Assembly: GCA_903772945.1 (NCBI GenBank)
Contig: CAICTM010000025.1
Coordinates: 1 to 64,000 of the forward strand
Origin: Seminavis robusta
Lineage: Eukaryota > Bacillariophyta > Bacillariophyceae > Naviculales > Naviculaceae
DNA: 64,000 nt
Direction of reading: 5' to 3'
Notes under the pieces: generated by a model
Database searches by the model: none
The model's input: the letters and a program-made list of their open reading frames with translations, nothing else
Told to the model about the DNA's origin: nothing
Part shown: one piece after another, positions 43,514-52,494 of the stretch
How the letters are laid out: the number at the start of each line of letters is the position of its first letter
Numbering within the stretch: position 1 is the first letter of the stretch
Program-made: the position numbers and the translations under genes

Positions 43514-46500
43514 ATGGGAAGTTCATCGGACACTGCAGCGGCAGCAGGTTCTCCTGCAGCAAGTCGCAGTATGTGGAAGGGAGTGCTAGCAACGCTGGTG
43601 GTGGCACTAGCCATTCCAAATGGATTATTTTCTTCCATTCTGCCACCTGCACTGATCATTGGTTTGTTTTTGTCCACCTTTGCTTTTCTGGGCTTTCTGA
43701 TTGCCTTTGTCAACTTTTATATTGGGAAGGACCTACGTAAATGCTCTCCACTGAATGAACATTTGGCTTATGTAAATGAAGAAACTCAATCCTCCGAGTG
43801 CATTAAAGACCTCGATAGGGTGGCCAGTCCAGAAGGCCTCAGTCAACTGTGGAAGACAGAGATTCAGAATAAAAATGCTACATGCAAGGTTTTGCTGACG
43901 GGCGTCACGGGGTATGTTGGAAGAGCATTTTTGTTTCAGTTGTTGAGGGAGATTTCAGAAGCAGAGCGAAGTGATGAGGGCGAAGACCAACCGCCTCCAT
44001 TGGATCATAAAGTCTTTGTGATGGCTCGGCCCAAAGCGAGAAAAAACTTATCCGCCCAACAGCGACTGGCCAAAATGAAGCGAGATCCAATGTTCTCGGC
44101 CGTTCAGGAACAGTGGGACAATGTCATTGTGGCTGTAGAATGCGGCGACCTCCAGGAGGAAAACTGCGGAATGACAGAGGAAACACTGATAACCCTGGCG
44201 GATTCCAATTTGACTCATGTGGTCCACTGTGCGGCGGATGTGAACTTTAACAGACCACTGGCAGAGTCTGCAGGCATCAATATTTCTCCAGCTCTTCAGC
44301 TGCAGGGATTGGCGGCAACATGGCCATCCTGCCAAAGATTTGTGCACTGTTCCACTGCCTTTGTCAATCCAGGTAGCGGATCTCCTGATGCTCCCATGGC
44401 GGAGGAACTCTTTCCACTCGGTAAATACGATCCAAAGCAGCTCTACGAATCGATGCGTGGCAACCAGAGGTTGGCACTGGAAGCAAAAGCAGAGCTTCAT
44501 TTTCCAAATAACTATGTGTTTACCAAGTGCGTCGCTGAACACTTGGTGGTACGCTACAACAAGAGAAGTGAATTGAGAATTGTCAGACCTGCAATTGTTG
44601 GGCCCGCATGGGTGTTGCCTTCTCCTGGATGGAATGGTGACAAGCCATCCACAATCACTGCTCTTTTCCTGCTATTAGGGACGAGAGTTTTACGGTTCTC
44701 TCCACTCACGGACCAACCTACGGCTATGGTGCCCGTTGATGTGGTTGCTGTGGGGATACTGGATGCCATGATTGCTGCATCCGCGGAACCAAAACCAGAC
44801 AATCCACTTTTCCCATTGACCATTCGAAACCTCACATGGTCTCACAAGTCACCAAACAAATTCATTTCCGGTATGCAATTAGCAAAGCAGTGTATCCCTG
44901 TGTGTGTGCTGAAGCACCTCTTCACAGCAACAGAAGCCGCCGTCACGTTTGCTCTGATTGATGCATCATCAAATTACCCATTCCTCTACCATTTCCTGCA
45001 TCGAGTATTCAATCTTGGCCCTCTGAAGCTGCTCCAATTTGTCTGCTGGACGGCACGAAAGCTTGGCATAAGGAGTGTCCTAGAGCAAGTTCCCGTTGTC
45101 AAGTTGTTGAACTTTAGCGACATGCTCACGCTCTACAGACCATATGTGTCCCGTCCTTACTTCTTTGAGAGCTCCATGGATGTCCCGCCTTCGCTGAATC
45201 AGTCACAGTATTGCATCTGCTTGTTCACCGCAACACACGCCTTTTGGTCGACACTCTTTCCAGGAACAATAGAAGAGTTGTCGGAATTGGAGCTCATGCC
45301 GAAGGGCAGATTTGATCTCTGGTGGTCACTCACGCTTCCCTGTGGGTCCTTCAAAAACCGACTCATTGGCTACCTTGCCTGCAAAATTATCCGAGCAACC
45401 TACGAAAGCTCTGAGGTCAATTTTGTGACTCTCTTTCATGCTGGAAGAACACTGCTGAAGCTCGAGGCAACAATGAAAGAGCAGAAGCATTGCGTCGTGC
45501 TGGCGCCCACTCATCGTTCTCTGATGGACTATATCCTTGCCAAGTACATTGCTTTTTCAATGGTCGGTTTGGGGATTGATGTACCCTCCATCTACGCCGA
45601 TCACGAATTCAATGATCCCATCCTACTACAACGGATTGACGTGACAAAGCAAAGATTTGACCGTCACGCAACCCTGGCAGCGTTTTTGGAGGGGAAACCG
45701 AGTCCAGATGGCAGGCTTCAAAAGCCACGAACTCAATTTCTCAAAGCCCTTGTGGAAAGTAGAGGTGATCATGATTACACATTTATCCCAGTTTGCATTG
45801 ACTACGACCGCGTGGACAACCACGACAAGATTATGAAAGTAGCAACACGCGAAACAAGTAAGCTTGGTCTGCTCGAGATGTTCAAACTGTATTGGAAAAT
45901 ACGCGCATGTGGAAAACGCCCACAGTCCTTTGGAGACGTTCGAATTTCCTTTGGAGTCCCAACATCGCTGGATACTAACTCGGACGTTGATGCCGTTGCT
46001 GCTCATATCCAATCGGAGCACCTACGATTGACAACTGTGTCAGATCTTCAACTGTCTGCCGCGGAGCGACACTTGCAGATACCAACGTATACCCTTGGCA
46101 CTGCCTTGGAACAATTGGGTGTCAACATTTGCAAGAACAAAACAGAGGAAGAAGCCAACCCAGAGGCTCTTTTGCCAACCACCACTCCGGACGACTTGTG
46201 GCGTTTGCATTTGCAGTGGATGCCTCGATTGGCTCCGTTCCTGGTCGATTCTCATCCGAAATGGGCGCAATGGATTGTGGGTGGAGCGAAAATGGATGTT
46301 GCTGCTGCGGGAGAAACGATTTGCTCTGAAGAGATTGAAGAGGTCCTTCGAATACTGACAATGAAGCTGGACACTGCAGAATCTTTGGTCGAGCAGGCTA
46401 CAGCTGCGTTGAAGAGCGATGTAGAGGAGGTGACTGTTGAAAGTTTGGTAGAGGCAGTGAAATCCCGATATCCAGATGACAGCATTAGTCAATCGCCCCT

Positions 46501-46534
46501 GCTAAATGCCGCGGCGTCTTTTGCCTTGGAGTAA
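43514..46534 (+). CDS. Fatty acyl-CoA reductase/acyltransferase fusion, copy 3
   Basis: An intronless 1,006-residue protein. The frame extends upstream to a TTG at 43376, but ATG 43514 (MGSSSDTAAAAGS) is the first Met. Same plan as copy 2: two membrane segments, TGVTGYVG near 129, HCSTAFVN, YVFTK at Y334, reductase C-terminal region, then acyltransferase with intact H(x4)D at H667 (HRSLMD), FLEGKPSPDG, and FIPVCIDYDRV...DVRISFGVP. Like copy 1 it has a tail of about 165 residues with a WRLHLQWMPRLAPFLVDSHP stretch matched by HKQWIPNFAPYLNESHP in copy 1. Both activities are predicted. It follows copy 2 head to tail and converges on the IQ/SHAW gene with a 52-bp spacer. Confidence 0.9.
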   Translation: MGSSSDTAAAAGSPAASRSMWKGVLATLVVALAIPNGLFSSILPPALIIGLFLSTFAFLGFLIAFVNFYIGKDLRKCSPLNEHLAYVNEETQSSECIKDLDRVASPEGLSQLWKTEIQNKNATCKVLLTGVTGYVGRAFLFQLLREISEAERSDEGEDQPPPLDHKVFVMARPKARKNLSAQQRLAKMKRDPMFSAVQEQWDNVIVAVECGDLQEENCGMTEETLITLADSNLTHVVHCAADVNFNRPLAESAGINISPALQLQGLAATWPSCQRFVHCSTAFVNPGSGSPDAPMAEELFPLGKYDPKQLYESMRGNQRLALEAKAELHFPNNYVFTKCVAEHLVVRYNKRSELRIVRPAIVGPAWVLPSPGWNGDKPSTITALFLLLGTRVLRFSPLTDQPTAMVPVDVVAVGILDAMIAASAEPKPDNPLFPLTIRNLTWSHKSPNKFISGMQLAKQCIPVCVLKHLFTATEAAVTFALIDASSNYPFLYHFLHRVFNLGPLKLLQFVCWTARKLGIRSVLEQVPVVKLLNFSDMLTLYRPYVSRPYFFESSMDVPPSLNQSQYCICLFTATHAFWSTLFPGTIEELSELELMPKGRFDLWWSLTLPCGSFKNRLIGYLACKIIRATYESSEVNFVTLFHAGRTLLKLEATMKEQKHCVVLAPTHRSLMDYILAKYIAFSMVGLGIDVPSIYADHEFNDPILLQRIDVTKQRFDRHATLAAFLEGKPSPDGRLQKPRTQFLKALVESRGDHDYTFIPVCIDYDRVDNHDKIMKVATRETSKLGLLEMFKLYWKIRACGKRPQSFGDVRISFGVPTSLDTNSDVDAVAAHIQSEHLRLTTVSDLQLSAAERHLQIPTYTLGTALEQLGVNICKNKTEEEANPEALLPTTTPDDLWRLHLQWMPRLAPFLVDSHPKWAQWIVGGAKMDVAAAGETICSEEIEEVLRILTMKLDTAESLVEQATAALKSDVEEVTVESLVEAVKSRYPDDSISQSPLLNAAASFALE

Positions 46535-46586
46535 GAAGAGGGAGATTTTCAAATTGCTAATCTAACTAGCACCTACCGGTTTATAG

Positions 46587-48024
46587 TTAGTCGAAATCCA
46601 GTAGCCCCTTGCTACCGTCAGCGACAGAGCGCATCTTGCTTCCTAAATCAAGCCCATTCTGTATGAAAGACCTCGGCGCGTCCTGAGTTCGAAGCTCGTG
46701 CACTCTATTGTCGATTTCTTCTCGGTTGAATTCGGTCAGCAGCAATACTCTCAGTATCCTATCCCGATCTTTCAAACAGGATGCTTGGGCATCGAGTACA
46801 CTGGTCTGCAAGTGAGCAAACACATCTGGCCCAGTCACATGGTTTTTTGCTGGGAGAAGTCTATAGTGGTTGGCATAGATAGTCTCGCAAACTACCCAGC
46901 ACCTCGAATAGATATCAATGTTGAAGTTTCGAACCACGCAATAGGTCGACGCAGATTGTATTGCTTGTACAAAGGGTGCCTTTTCAAGCGCATCACCACT
47001 GTTCCCAATCTGCTTTGCAACCAACTCTTCGTCGGATGATTGTATCAAAGCAAGTGCACAAATCCAAAGGTTTGGCTTCAGCATTGCTGTCTGGAATGCC
47101 TCACGAATGGACTGAACAAATGCGGCGAAGTGGCAATCCCATGCGTGAGACACAAAGACGTCAACGGGAAGGCCCTCTTTGCTGAGACTCAAAGCATAGG
47201 AAGTCTTGGTTCTGGTACAGAGAGGTTCAATGATCCACTTACAAATATCGCGCATAGTTTGTCTGGGGTACTCCTGTTCACCAAAAATCCTGGATGCTTT
47301 TGTATCCAGGTGCATCAATTGACGATAGCTGATACACCACATACTTGGTGGGATGGTGCACTTGGTAGCTCTTACCGAAGAAGAGCTTGAAACGTTTCTT
47401 GGAAGGGTTTCTTTCTTACCTCTGTTGACTAGTAGACTTCTGGTTTTTGGTTGAAGCTTTTTCCTTTCTGGCAAGTGTCTTTCTCATTGTCAACTGAATC
47501 TTGGTGGCGGATTCTGTGTCCCTGCTCCCTTCAGGAGGGTCTCTGTTTACTTCAATACCCTTGTGTGCAGCTTTTTTCTTGCCAGTGAGTGCCTCTCTCA
47601 TTGCCAATTGAATCTTGGTAGATTCTGTTTCCCTGCTGCCTTCAGGGGGATCTCTGATTACTTGAACACAAGGTGCTGGCTGGTCTTTATGTGCAGCTAT
47701 TTTCTTGCTTGCAAGTTTCTTTCTCATTACCAATTGAATCTTGGTAGCGGATTCTGTTTCCCTGCTCCCTTCAGAGGGGTCTCTGATTACTCCAGTGCCA
47801 TGTGTTGGCTTGTCTTCATGTGCAGCTTTTTCTTGCTGGCAAGTGTCTTTCTCATTGCTGATTGAATCTTGGTAGCGGATTCTGATCTCTTTTGTGAAAT
47901 CCCGTGGCCCTCTGTGGAAGGAGGTCTGGTTGCTTCCAAACCAGCCATCATTGCCATTGGGTCTTTCCCGAGCTTGAGTTTCTAATGGCAATGTTGACAA
48001 TCTTTGAGGTCGACATGATATCAT
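46587..48024 (-). CDS. IQ-repeat protein with SHAW (TIR-like) domain
   Basis: Two exons (48024-47420, 47370-46587) joined across a short 49-bp GT-AG intron give 462 residues in phase. The frame is open upstream without an ATG, so Met at 48024 (MISCRPQ) is the start. Residues about 60-200 contain three clear tandem units of about 43 residues plus one degenerate unit, each of the form RDPPEGSRETES-ATKIQLVMRKKLA-KK-AAHK, with an IQ-like core (KIQLxMR). Exon 2 carries VDVFVSHAWD followed by alternating strands and helices (ALALIQSS, SASTYCVV, YSRCWVVCETIYA), the pattern of SHAW/TIR-like domains common in diatoms. Calmodulin binding is inferred from the IQ cores; function is unknown. It is divergent from the kinase-like gene at 48261. 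Confidence 0.75.
47440..47890 (-). repeat. Tandem repeats encoding IQ units
   Basis: About three and a half copies of a unit of roughly 129 bp inside exon 1 of the IQ/SHAW gene. Each copy carries the shared string CCCTTCAG-GGGTCTCTG on the plus strand (near 47527, 47638 and 47763). Close similarity indicates recent expansion. Confidence 0.75.
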
Positions 48025-48260
48025 CTCTCCGCTGTTTACAGTACATGCAGCTATGGCAGGGCAGGATCCAGCGAGGGTAGTGGGAGCGTGGAAACACCGC
48101 AATGGGTTCCCGTGAAACAAATGAGGGATGTTCGCGTTGTTGTGATCTTTGTTCTGCTTTTGAGACTACAGTCGTACCTGGTACCGGTACCGGTACTGGT
48201 ACCAGCTAGGTACCGGTACCGGTATCTCTAAGCCCCCTTGCTGGCTTCTCGAAGAGGTCG
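48025..48260. promoter_or_regulatory. Compact divergent promoter region with ACCGGTACC palindromes
   Basis: Only 236 bp separates the chosen starts of the IQ/SHAW gene (minus) and the lipid-kinase-like gene (plus). It holds a dense block at 48174-48225 with repeated GGTACC, ACCGGT and TACCGGTA palindromes. Shared promoter function is inferred from position; no specific factor site is claimed. Confidence 0.4.
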
Positions 48261-49940
48261 ATGATAGCCCTCAAAACAAGAAAACGCGTCATTGTCGATC
48301 CCACACCAACCAACCACAACATCTCACCTCGACCAGCTGCTTTTGAGAGAGCGCAAGTTGTCTTTTGGGTTTCTTTCACAATCGCATTGTTTTTTGGACA
48401 ATCGCACGGGCACCGAATTTTCAAATCAAAAGTAATGACAATGATGAGGCGGCGGTCCTGTTTGGTAACCCTCCTTCTGACCTATGCTTGGGCTCCAGTA
48501 TCCAGTGGGTTAAGTGCTTTGTCGCCTCCTCCAGCCAACAGCAACAGTAATGTGCCAAAGGAGATATCAGAGTTCCAGAGCCTGGAGAAATCAGCCTTCC
48601 AGCTGGAAGGTCCATCAGAAACAGCTAATAATAATGGAGTACATTCCAATGGGGTTGCTAAGAAGACACATGCTGCCATTGTGTTGAATACCAATGCCCG
48701 TGGAGTCAGCCAAGACCTGGTTCCTGTGGCGGAATCGATTTTTGGCAAGGCTTATGTTTTTGTGACCAACACGGAAGAGGAAGGCAAGGTGGCCGCCGCC
48801 AAGATAATGCAACCAGACAGCAATATCTCCATGATTATTCCAGTGGGAGGAGACGGCACTCTTAGCAGCATGATCAATTTTCTATGTGGTGAAATCATGA
48901 AAAACAATCCCGAATTCACGTCAATGGACCAAGCCATGCAAGCACTTCCTCTGGTAGCCTATGTCCCACTGGGAACTGGAAATGGAGTTGGATCAGTGGT
49001 GGGATCTGAAATGCTCTCCAATCCTCCCTGGCAAATACTAGGTCAAAAACGAAGAAAACTTCGTCAATTGAGGAGAATGTTGACTGCCTATCAACAAGTG
49101 GTGGAAAGAATCAATGAAGATCCCAATTTTCTAGAATCCACAGAGAATACCTTTGATTTGGTGGATCTACCCATGATGGAGGTGTCTTATCCCGACTCAA
49201 AGAAACATGATGATACCCTGTGTTTCTTTGCCGGTGCTGGGTTTGACTCGTTAATGCTTCAGGACTTTCAATCCATCAAGAAATGGGCCATTCGAACAAA
49301 ATTCTTGACCAAGACACTCAGTTCTGTGGCTGGATACTGCGTGGCATTGGTCGTAAAGACTCTCCCCAAATGTGTGGCGCGACAAGAACACAACATTCAT
49401 GTAAAGGTCACCACCCGAGATCCCGATTGTTTGTGGGTAGATCATCGACGAGGGGATGTGGTGCAATCGGTGGGACCTACTACTACCAAGAGTAACAACG
49501 CCGATGATGATGACACGGTACTGTACGAAGGTACCACGGGTATTCTGGCAGCCGGAACATCTCCCTTTTACGGTGGAGGCCTCCGGTTGTTCCCCTTTGC
49601 CCGCATCACCAAGGATAAGATGCATTTGCGATTGGGACGGATTCATCCATTGCGAGGATTCTTTAATATTCCCCAGATCTTTGAAGGCTCCTTTCGGGAC
49701 AAGAGCTTGTCTTCGTTTGGTTGTCTAGACTATATTGGCGGAGACTTTGATATTTTCATTACATCTACCGTTACAACCAACAACTCGACCGAAACAGAGG
49801 AGACAAAGGGATTTCCAGTACAGCATTCGGGTGAAAGTGTAGGGTACTTTGAACGATTTCGACTTCGGGTTGTCAAGACTCCAGTGAGGTTTTTGACATT
49901 GATGGAAAAGCGAGTGATTCGTGAAGAGCAGAGAAAGTGA
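48261..49940 (+). CDS. Diacylglycerol/sphingosine kinase-like protein
   Basis: A single-exon frame of 559 residues from ATG 48261. A downstream start near 48435 or 48444 (MRRRSCLVTLLLTYAWAPVSSG) would expose a signal peptide and is a realistic alternative, giving about 500 residues. The DAGK catalytic fold is clear: IPVGGDGTLSSM near residue 195 (nucleotide-binding GGDGT), then PLGTGNGVGSV, FFAGAGFDSLM and GGGLRLFPFARI in the C-terminal half. The family phosphorylates lipids such as diacylglycerol, ceramide or long-chain bases. The substrate cannot be assigned. It is divergent from the IQ/SHAW gene and convergent with the lipoyl-like gene (116-bp spacer). Confidence 0.85.
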   Translation: MIALKTRKRVIVDPTPTNHNISPRPAAFERAQVVFWVSFTIALFFGQSHGHRIFKSKVMTMMRRRSCLVTLLLTYAWAPVSSGLSALSPPPANSNSNVPKEISEFQSLEKSAFQLEGPSETANNNGVHSNGVAKKTHAAIVLNTNARGVSQDLVPVAESIFGKAYVFVTNTEEEGKVAAAKIMQPDSNISMIIPVGGDGTLSSMINFLCGEIMKNNPEFTSMDQAMQALPLVAYVPLGTGNGVGSVVGSEMLSNPPWQILGQKRRKLRQLRRMLTAYQQVVERINEDPNFLESTENTFDLVDLPMMEVSYPDSKKHDDTLCFFAGAGFDSLMLQDFQSIKKWAIRTKFLTKTLSSVAGYCVALVVKTLPKCVARQEHNIHVKVTTRDPDCLWVDHRRGDVVQSVGPTTTKSNNADDDDTVLYEGTTGILAAGTSPFYGGGLRLFPFARITKDKMHLRLGRIHPLRGFFNIPQIFEGSFRDKSLSSFGCLDYIGGDFDIFITSTVTTNNSTETEETKGFPVQHSGESVGYFERFRLRVVKTPVRFLTLMEKRVIREEQRK

Positions 49941-50056
49941 GTGGAGACAACACATGACATTGTAGTAAAAAACATCAATCATTCTTGTCAAAGGAATGGA
50001 CATGATGATGCGATGAGATTTGCCATTCATAATTTGCTAGTAGATCTAGTAGTCAA

Positions 50057-50413
50057 TCATTCATTTTTGTATGCTTGCCACGTCCAATCACCATCCGTGT
50101 CGTCATCCCCGTCATGAATGATTCCAATGGGGGTATCGACATCCAGCCATTGTCCAATGAGTTTCGTCTGCAATTCTTGAATGACGCCATCTTCCTGGTT
50201 CTCAATGATCATGGACACTATCTGGTCAGGACTATCTCGAAACCCTGGAGTGATAAAGTCAGGAGAACAGTCCACAATGAAGACCGTGTCATAGGGCTCC
50301 ACCGAATCGCCTTGTTTGACCAAAAATTCGGTTATTCTCGCTTGAGTATGCGTGGGTGAAAGACGTGGGATCGTCATTCGTTTGGATAATAATGCCAACG
50401 TTCGTCTAATCAT
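50057..50413 (-). CDS. Small lipoyl/biotinyl-fold-like protein lacking the modified Lys
   Basis: 118 residues from ATG 50413. The N-terminus (MIRRTLALLSKRM) looks like a mitochondrial presequence. The body resembles the lipoyl domain of 2-oxoacid dehydrogenase E2: IPRLSPTHTQARITEFLVKQ, GDSVEPYDTVFIVDC, then IIENQEDGVIQELQ and DVDTPIGII. In E2 proteins the Lys to be lipoylated sits in an ETDK turn between the two halves. Here that turn is replaced by a longer loop (CSPDFITPGFRDSPDQ) with no Lys. It may be a non-lipoylated relative. It is divergent from the lumen protein at 50690, 276 bp apart. Confidence 0.65.
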   Translation of the reverse strand: MIRRTLALLSKRMTIPRLSPTHTQARITEFLVKQGDSVEPYDTVFIVDCSPDFITPGFRDSPDQIVSMIIENQEDGVIQELQTKLIGQWLDVDTPIGIIHDGDDDTDGDWTWQAYKNE

Positions 50414-50689
50414 GGCTACTATTGCACAAGTGTAGTGCAGAATGGAATGATTGATACTACAGATGAAGCTGAGATCGAGGTTGTCTACATTGTGTGCGTG
50501 TATTCTGCTTCGATCCTCGGGATCACTCGTGACTTACATTTTGATTAGTGCCGATTCCGGTGACGTTGGTCGCCCCAACAACGCGGCTGAGCCCTTTGTT
50601 GCCGTCGAACAGCATAACACCATACGGTAGCATCAGCAATCAGCAGGATATACCTATAGAAAGTAGAGTGGAGAGATCAACATTCTAAC

Positions 50690-51385
50690 ATGACGAGAGC
50701 TCCCAGTGTATTCTGGGTATTTGCCATCACTTTCACGTTGCCATGGAGCCGAGCCTTGACCCTCAGACCAACAAGTCTTATTAGTGAAAACCAACAAATG
50801 ACGAGATGTAAAGGATCAGTTTTGAATGGACACAGATGCTCCGGTGGTAGCATTGACACAACAACAATGGATAAGAGGATATCTTCATGTGATCGCCGCA
50901 CACTGCTGACAAGCATGGCCGTTCCACTTTTGCTACCACCAACCATCGCTCATGCAGTCATGGCGAACTCTCAAAACGTGTTCAAGGTGGGACAGAGTCT
51001 ATCCATGGCTGAAGCAGAAGCCAGGTTCAAAGAAGGACAAAAGAGTGCCAAGTACTTACTAGACCACTACGATGAAATCTGTCAGGGAGGCGGTGACAAT
51101 GTTCGAAGATACCTCGGAACCGTCGGCACCACCTCGGGATTGTTCGGCATTTCCAAGGTCATGACAGTCTTGGCCGACAAGGCCGATGATTTCGTCGAAT
51201 ACACGGAATTGTCCAATGAAATCCTCAAGTCCATACAGCAAGCGGATGGATCTTCCTACATGGCCATTTTTGTCACCACCTCAACCTCTCAAACTCCTCC
51301 CTCCAAATACTTTGGTGATGCCAAGATTGAAATCAAACGGTGTATCAAAGGGTTAGACGAACTTGCAGCACTGATTGGCATATAG
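50690..51385 (+). CDS. Thylakoid-lumen protein, 231 aa
   Basis: From ATG 50690. A signal peptide (VFWVFAITFTLPWSRA) precedes a transit region. A twin-arginine signal (DRRTLLTSMAVPLLLPPTIAHA) follows near residues 68-90, with cleavage expected before VMANS. The mature part, about 140 residues, is helical (SMAEAEARFKEGQKSAKYLL, EYTELSNEILKSIQQA, AKIEIKRCIKGLDELAALI) and could be a four-helix bundle of the PsbQ-like sort, which is inference only. It is probably a Tat-exported lumen protein linked to photosynthetic membranes; its role is unknown. Confidence 0.8.
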   Translation: MTRAPSVFWVFAITFTLPWSRALTLRPTSLISENQQMTRCKGSVLNGHRCSGGSIDTTTMDKRISSCDRRTLLTSMAVPLLLPPTIAHAVMANSQNVFKVGQSLSMAEAEARFKEGQKSAKYLLDHYDEICQGGGDNVRRYLGTVGTTSGLFGISKVMTVLADKADDFVEYTELSNEILKSIQQADGSSYMAIFVTTSTSQTPPSKYFGDAKIEIKRCIKGLDELAALIGI

Positions 51386-51690
51386 ATCTAGAAGAATTTT
51401 AAGGAACTCGTTTCATAACTCTATGGTAATGCACAGCTTCTACTGCTGCCAGCAACAGCACCATACCGGTACCCATGACCAGCAGGCATGCGAAGCTACC
51501 TGAGCTCAAAGAAGCGAAATGAATACAAACCTCGTTTCTGGCTTTCTGTAACCCGCACCTGGCCAGTAGACCCGTTACGAGGTGCTGTAGCGAGATATCC
51601 ATACAGAATGCCAGTGAGTTGTACATCATGTAGTAGTTCTGGAAGCAATGACTTCTCTATCGCCCGCTTGCTTACTTCCAGTTCGCTTGG
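51386..51690. other. Intergenic, nothing recognised
   Basis: About 300 bp between the lumen-protein stop and the possible gene on the minus strand, with one ATACCGGTACCCATG block near 51462. No gene was seen. Confidence 0.4.
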
Positions 51691-52494
51691 TTAGTACAGT
51701 TGCCGAACTACATGATCCTCACTCAGGATCCCGACCTTAGCCCCAAAGATGTCCACTTTTACGTCTTCGCCTAATGTACCGCACTGGTACTGTAGCCACA
51801 GTAGCACTTCTTGTGGTGCCCCCGTTTCCAGGTTGTATGCGGCAAAGTCGCCTTGCAATCTGAACAGTCCCTGCAAAAGATCCCTCGGCTGAGCTCCAGC
51901 CATGCAGTCATCTTCTCCCTTGGATTCCCCTCCAAAAGTGAGGGTAGATTTTATATTGCTCAATGCCTGCTTCGAGGCTATCCAACGATACTGCGACGGA
52001 TGTTGCAGCAGTCCGGCCAAAGCAGCGAAGTATGACTTCTCGCCGAAGGAGGGCACTTTTCAAGTCAACTCACCTGAACTTGTTTGATGGGCTGGTGGCT
52101 GCTCTACTAAAAATCCACTGCCTGTTGCCAAATCTCCCTGGTCACCACAGTGGCCACTACCAGGTATTGGTCTTGACCGTACTGTTCGTACCCGAACAAA
52201 GTGCATCTTACTTGTCCTTCTTGCTCCCTTGAAAATATCCGCATGGGTTGGTGCTTGGTTTCGGACATGCACAAAGGCGAAGGATCACCCACGAAAAGAA
52301 TCGCATCGAGCTTGTTTCCAGGCTCCCAGCCAGAGTGGGAATTGTCAACTTGTTGCTACCTGCCCTCGCCAGAAACTATCATGTACACAGTGTAGCTGGC
52401 TACTAGAGCCGGCAAGTACACGAATACTTACTTGTTTAGCTGGATGGCGAAGGGGGCTATCTCCCACCACCGCCAGATAGAACGACCTCAGCAT
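51691..52494 (-). CDS. Possible multi-exon hypothetical gene
   Basis: Coding-like pieces lie on the minus strand in changing frames. ATG 52494 starts MLRSFYLAVVGDSPLRHPAKQ, followed by a good donor (CAA/GTAAGT). A piece around 52360-52200 reads LDAILFVGDPSPLCMSE and MRIFSREQEGQ. A last piece, ending at the TAG next to 51691, carries GEKSYFAALAGLLQHPSQYRW and APQEVLLWLQYQCGTLGEDV. The two middle joins could not be settled: near 52065 a GTGAGT and an AAAAG lie only 18 bp apart, too short for an intron. No family is recognised. It is a real gene with missed introns, or a decayed one. Confidence 0.35.

Noticed and set aside
52065-52085. An 18-bp GTGAGT...AAAAG intron
   Set aside because: It is too short to be spliced by a normal spliceosome.
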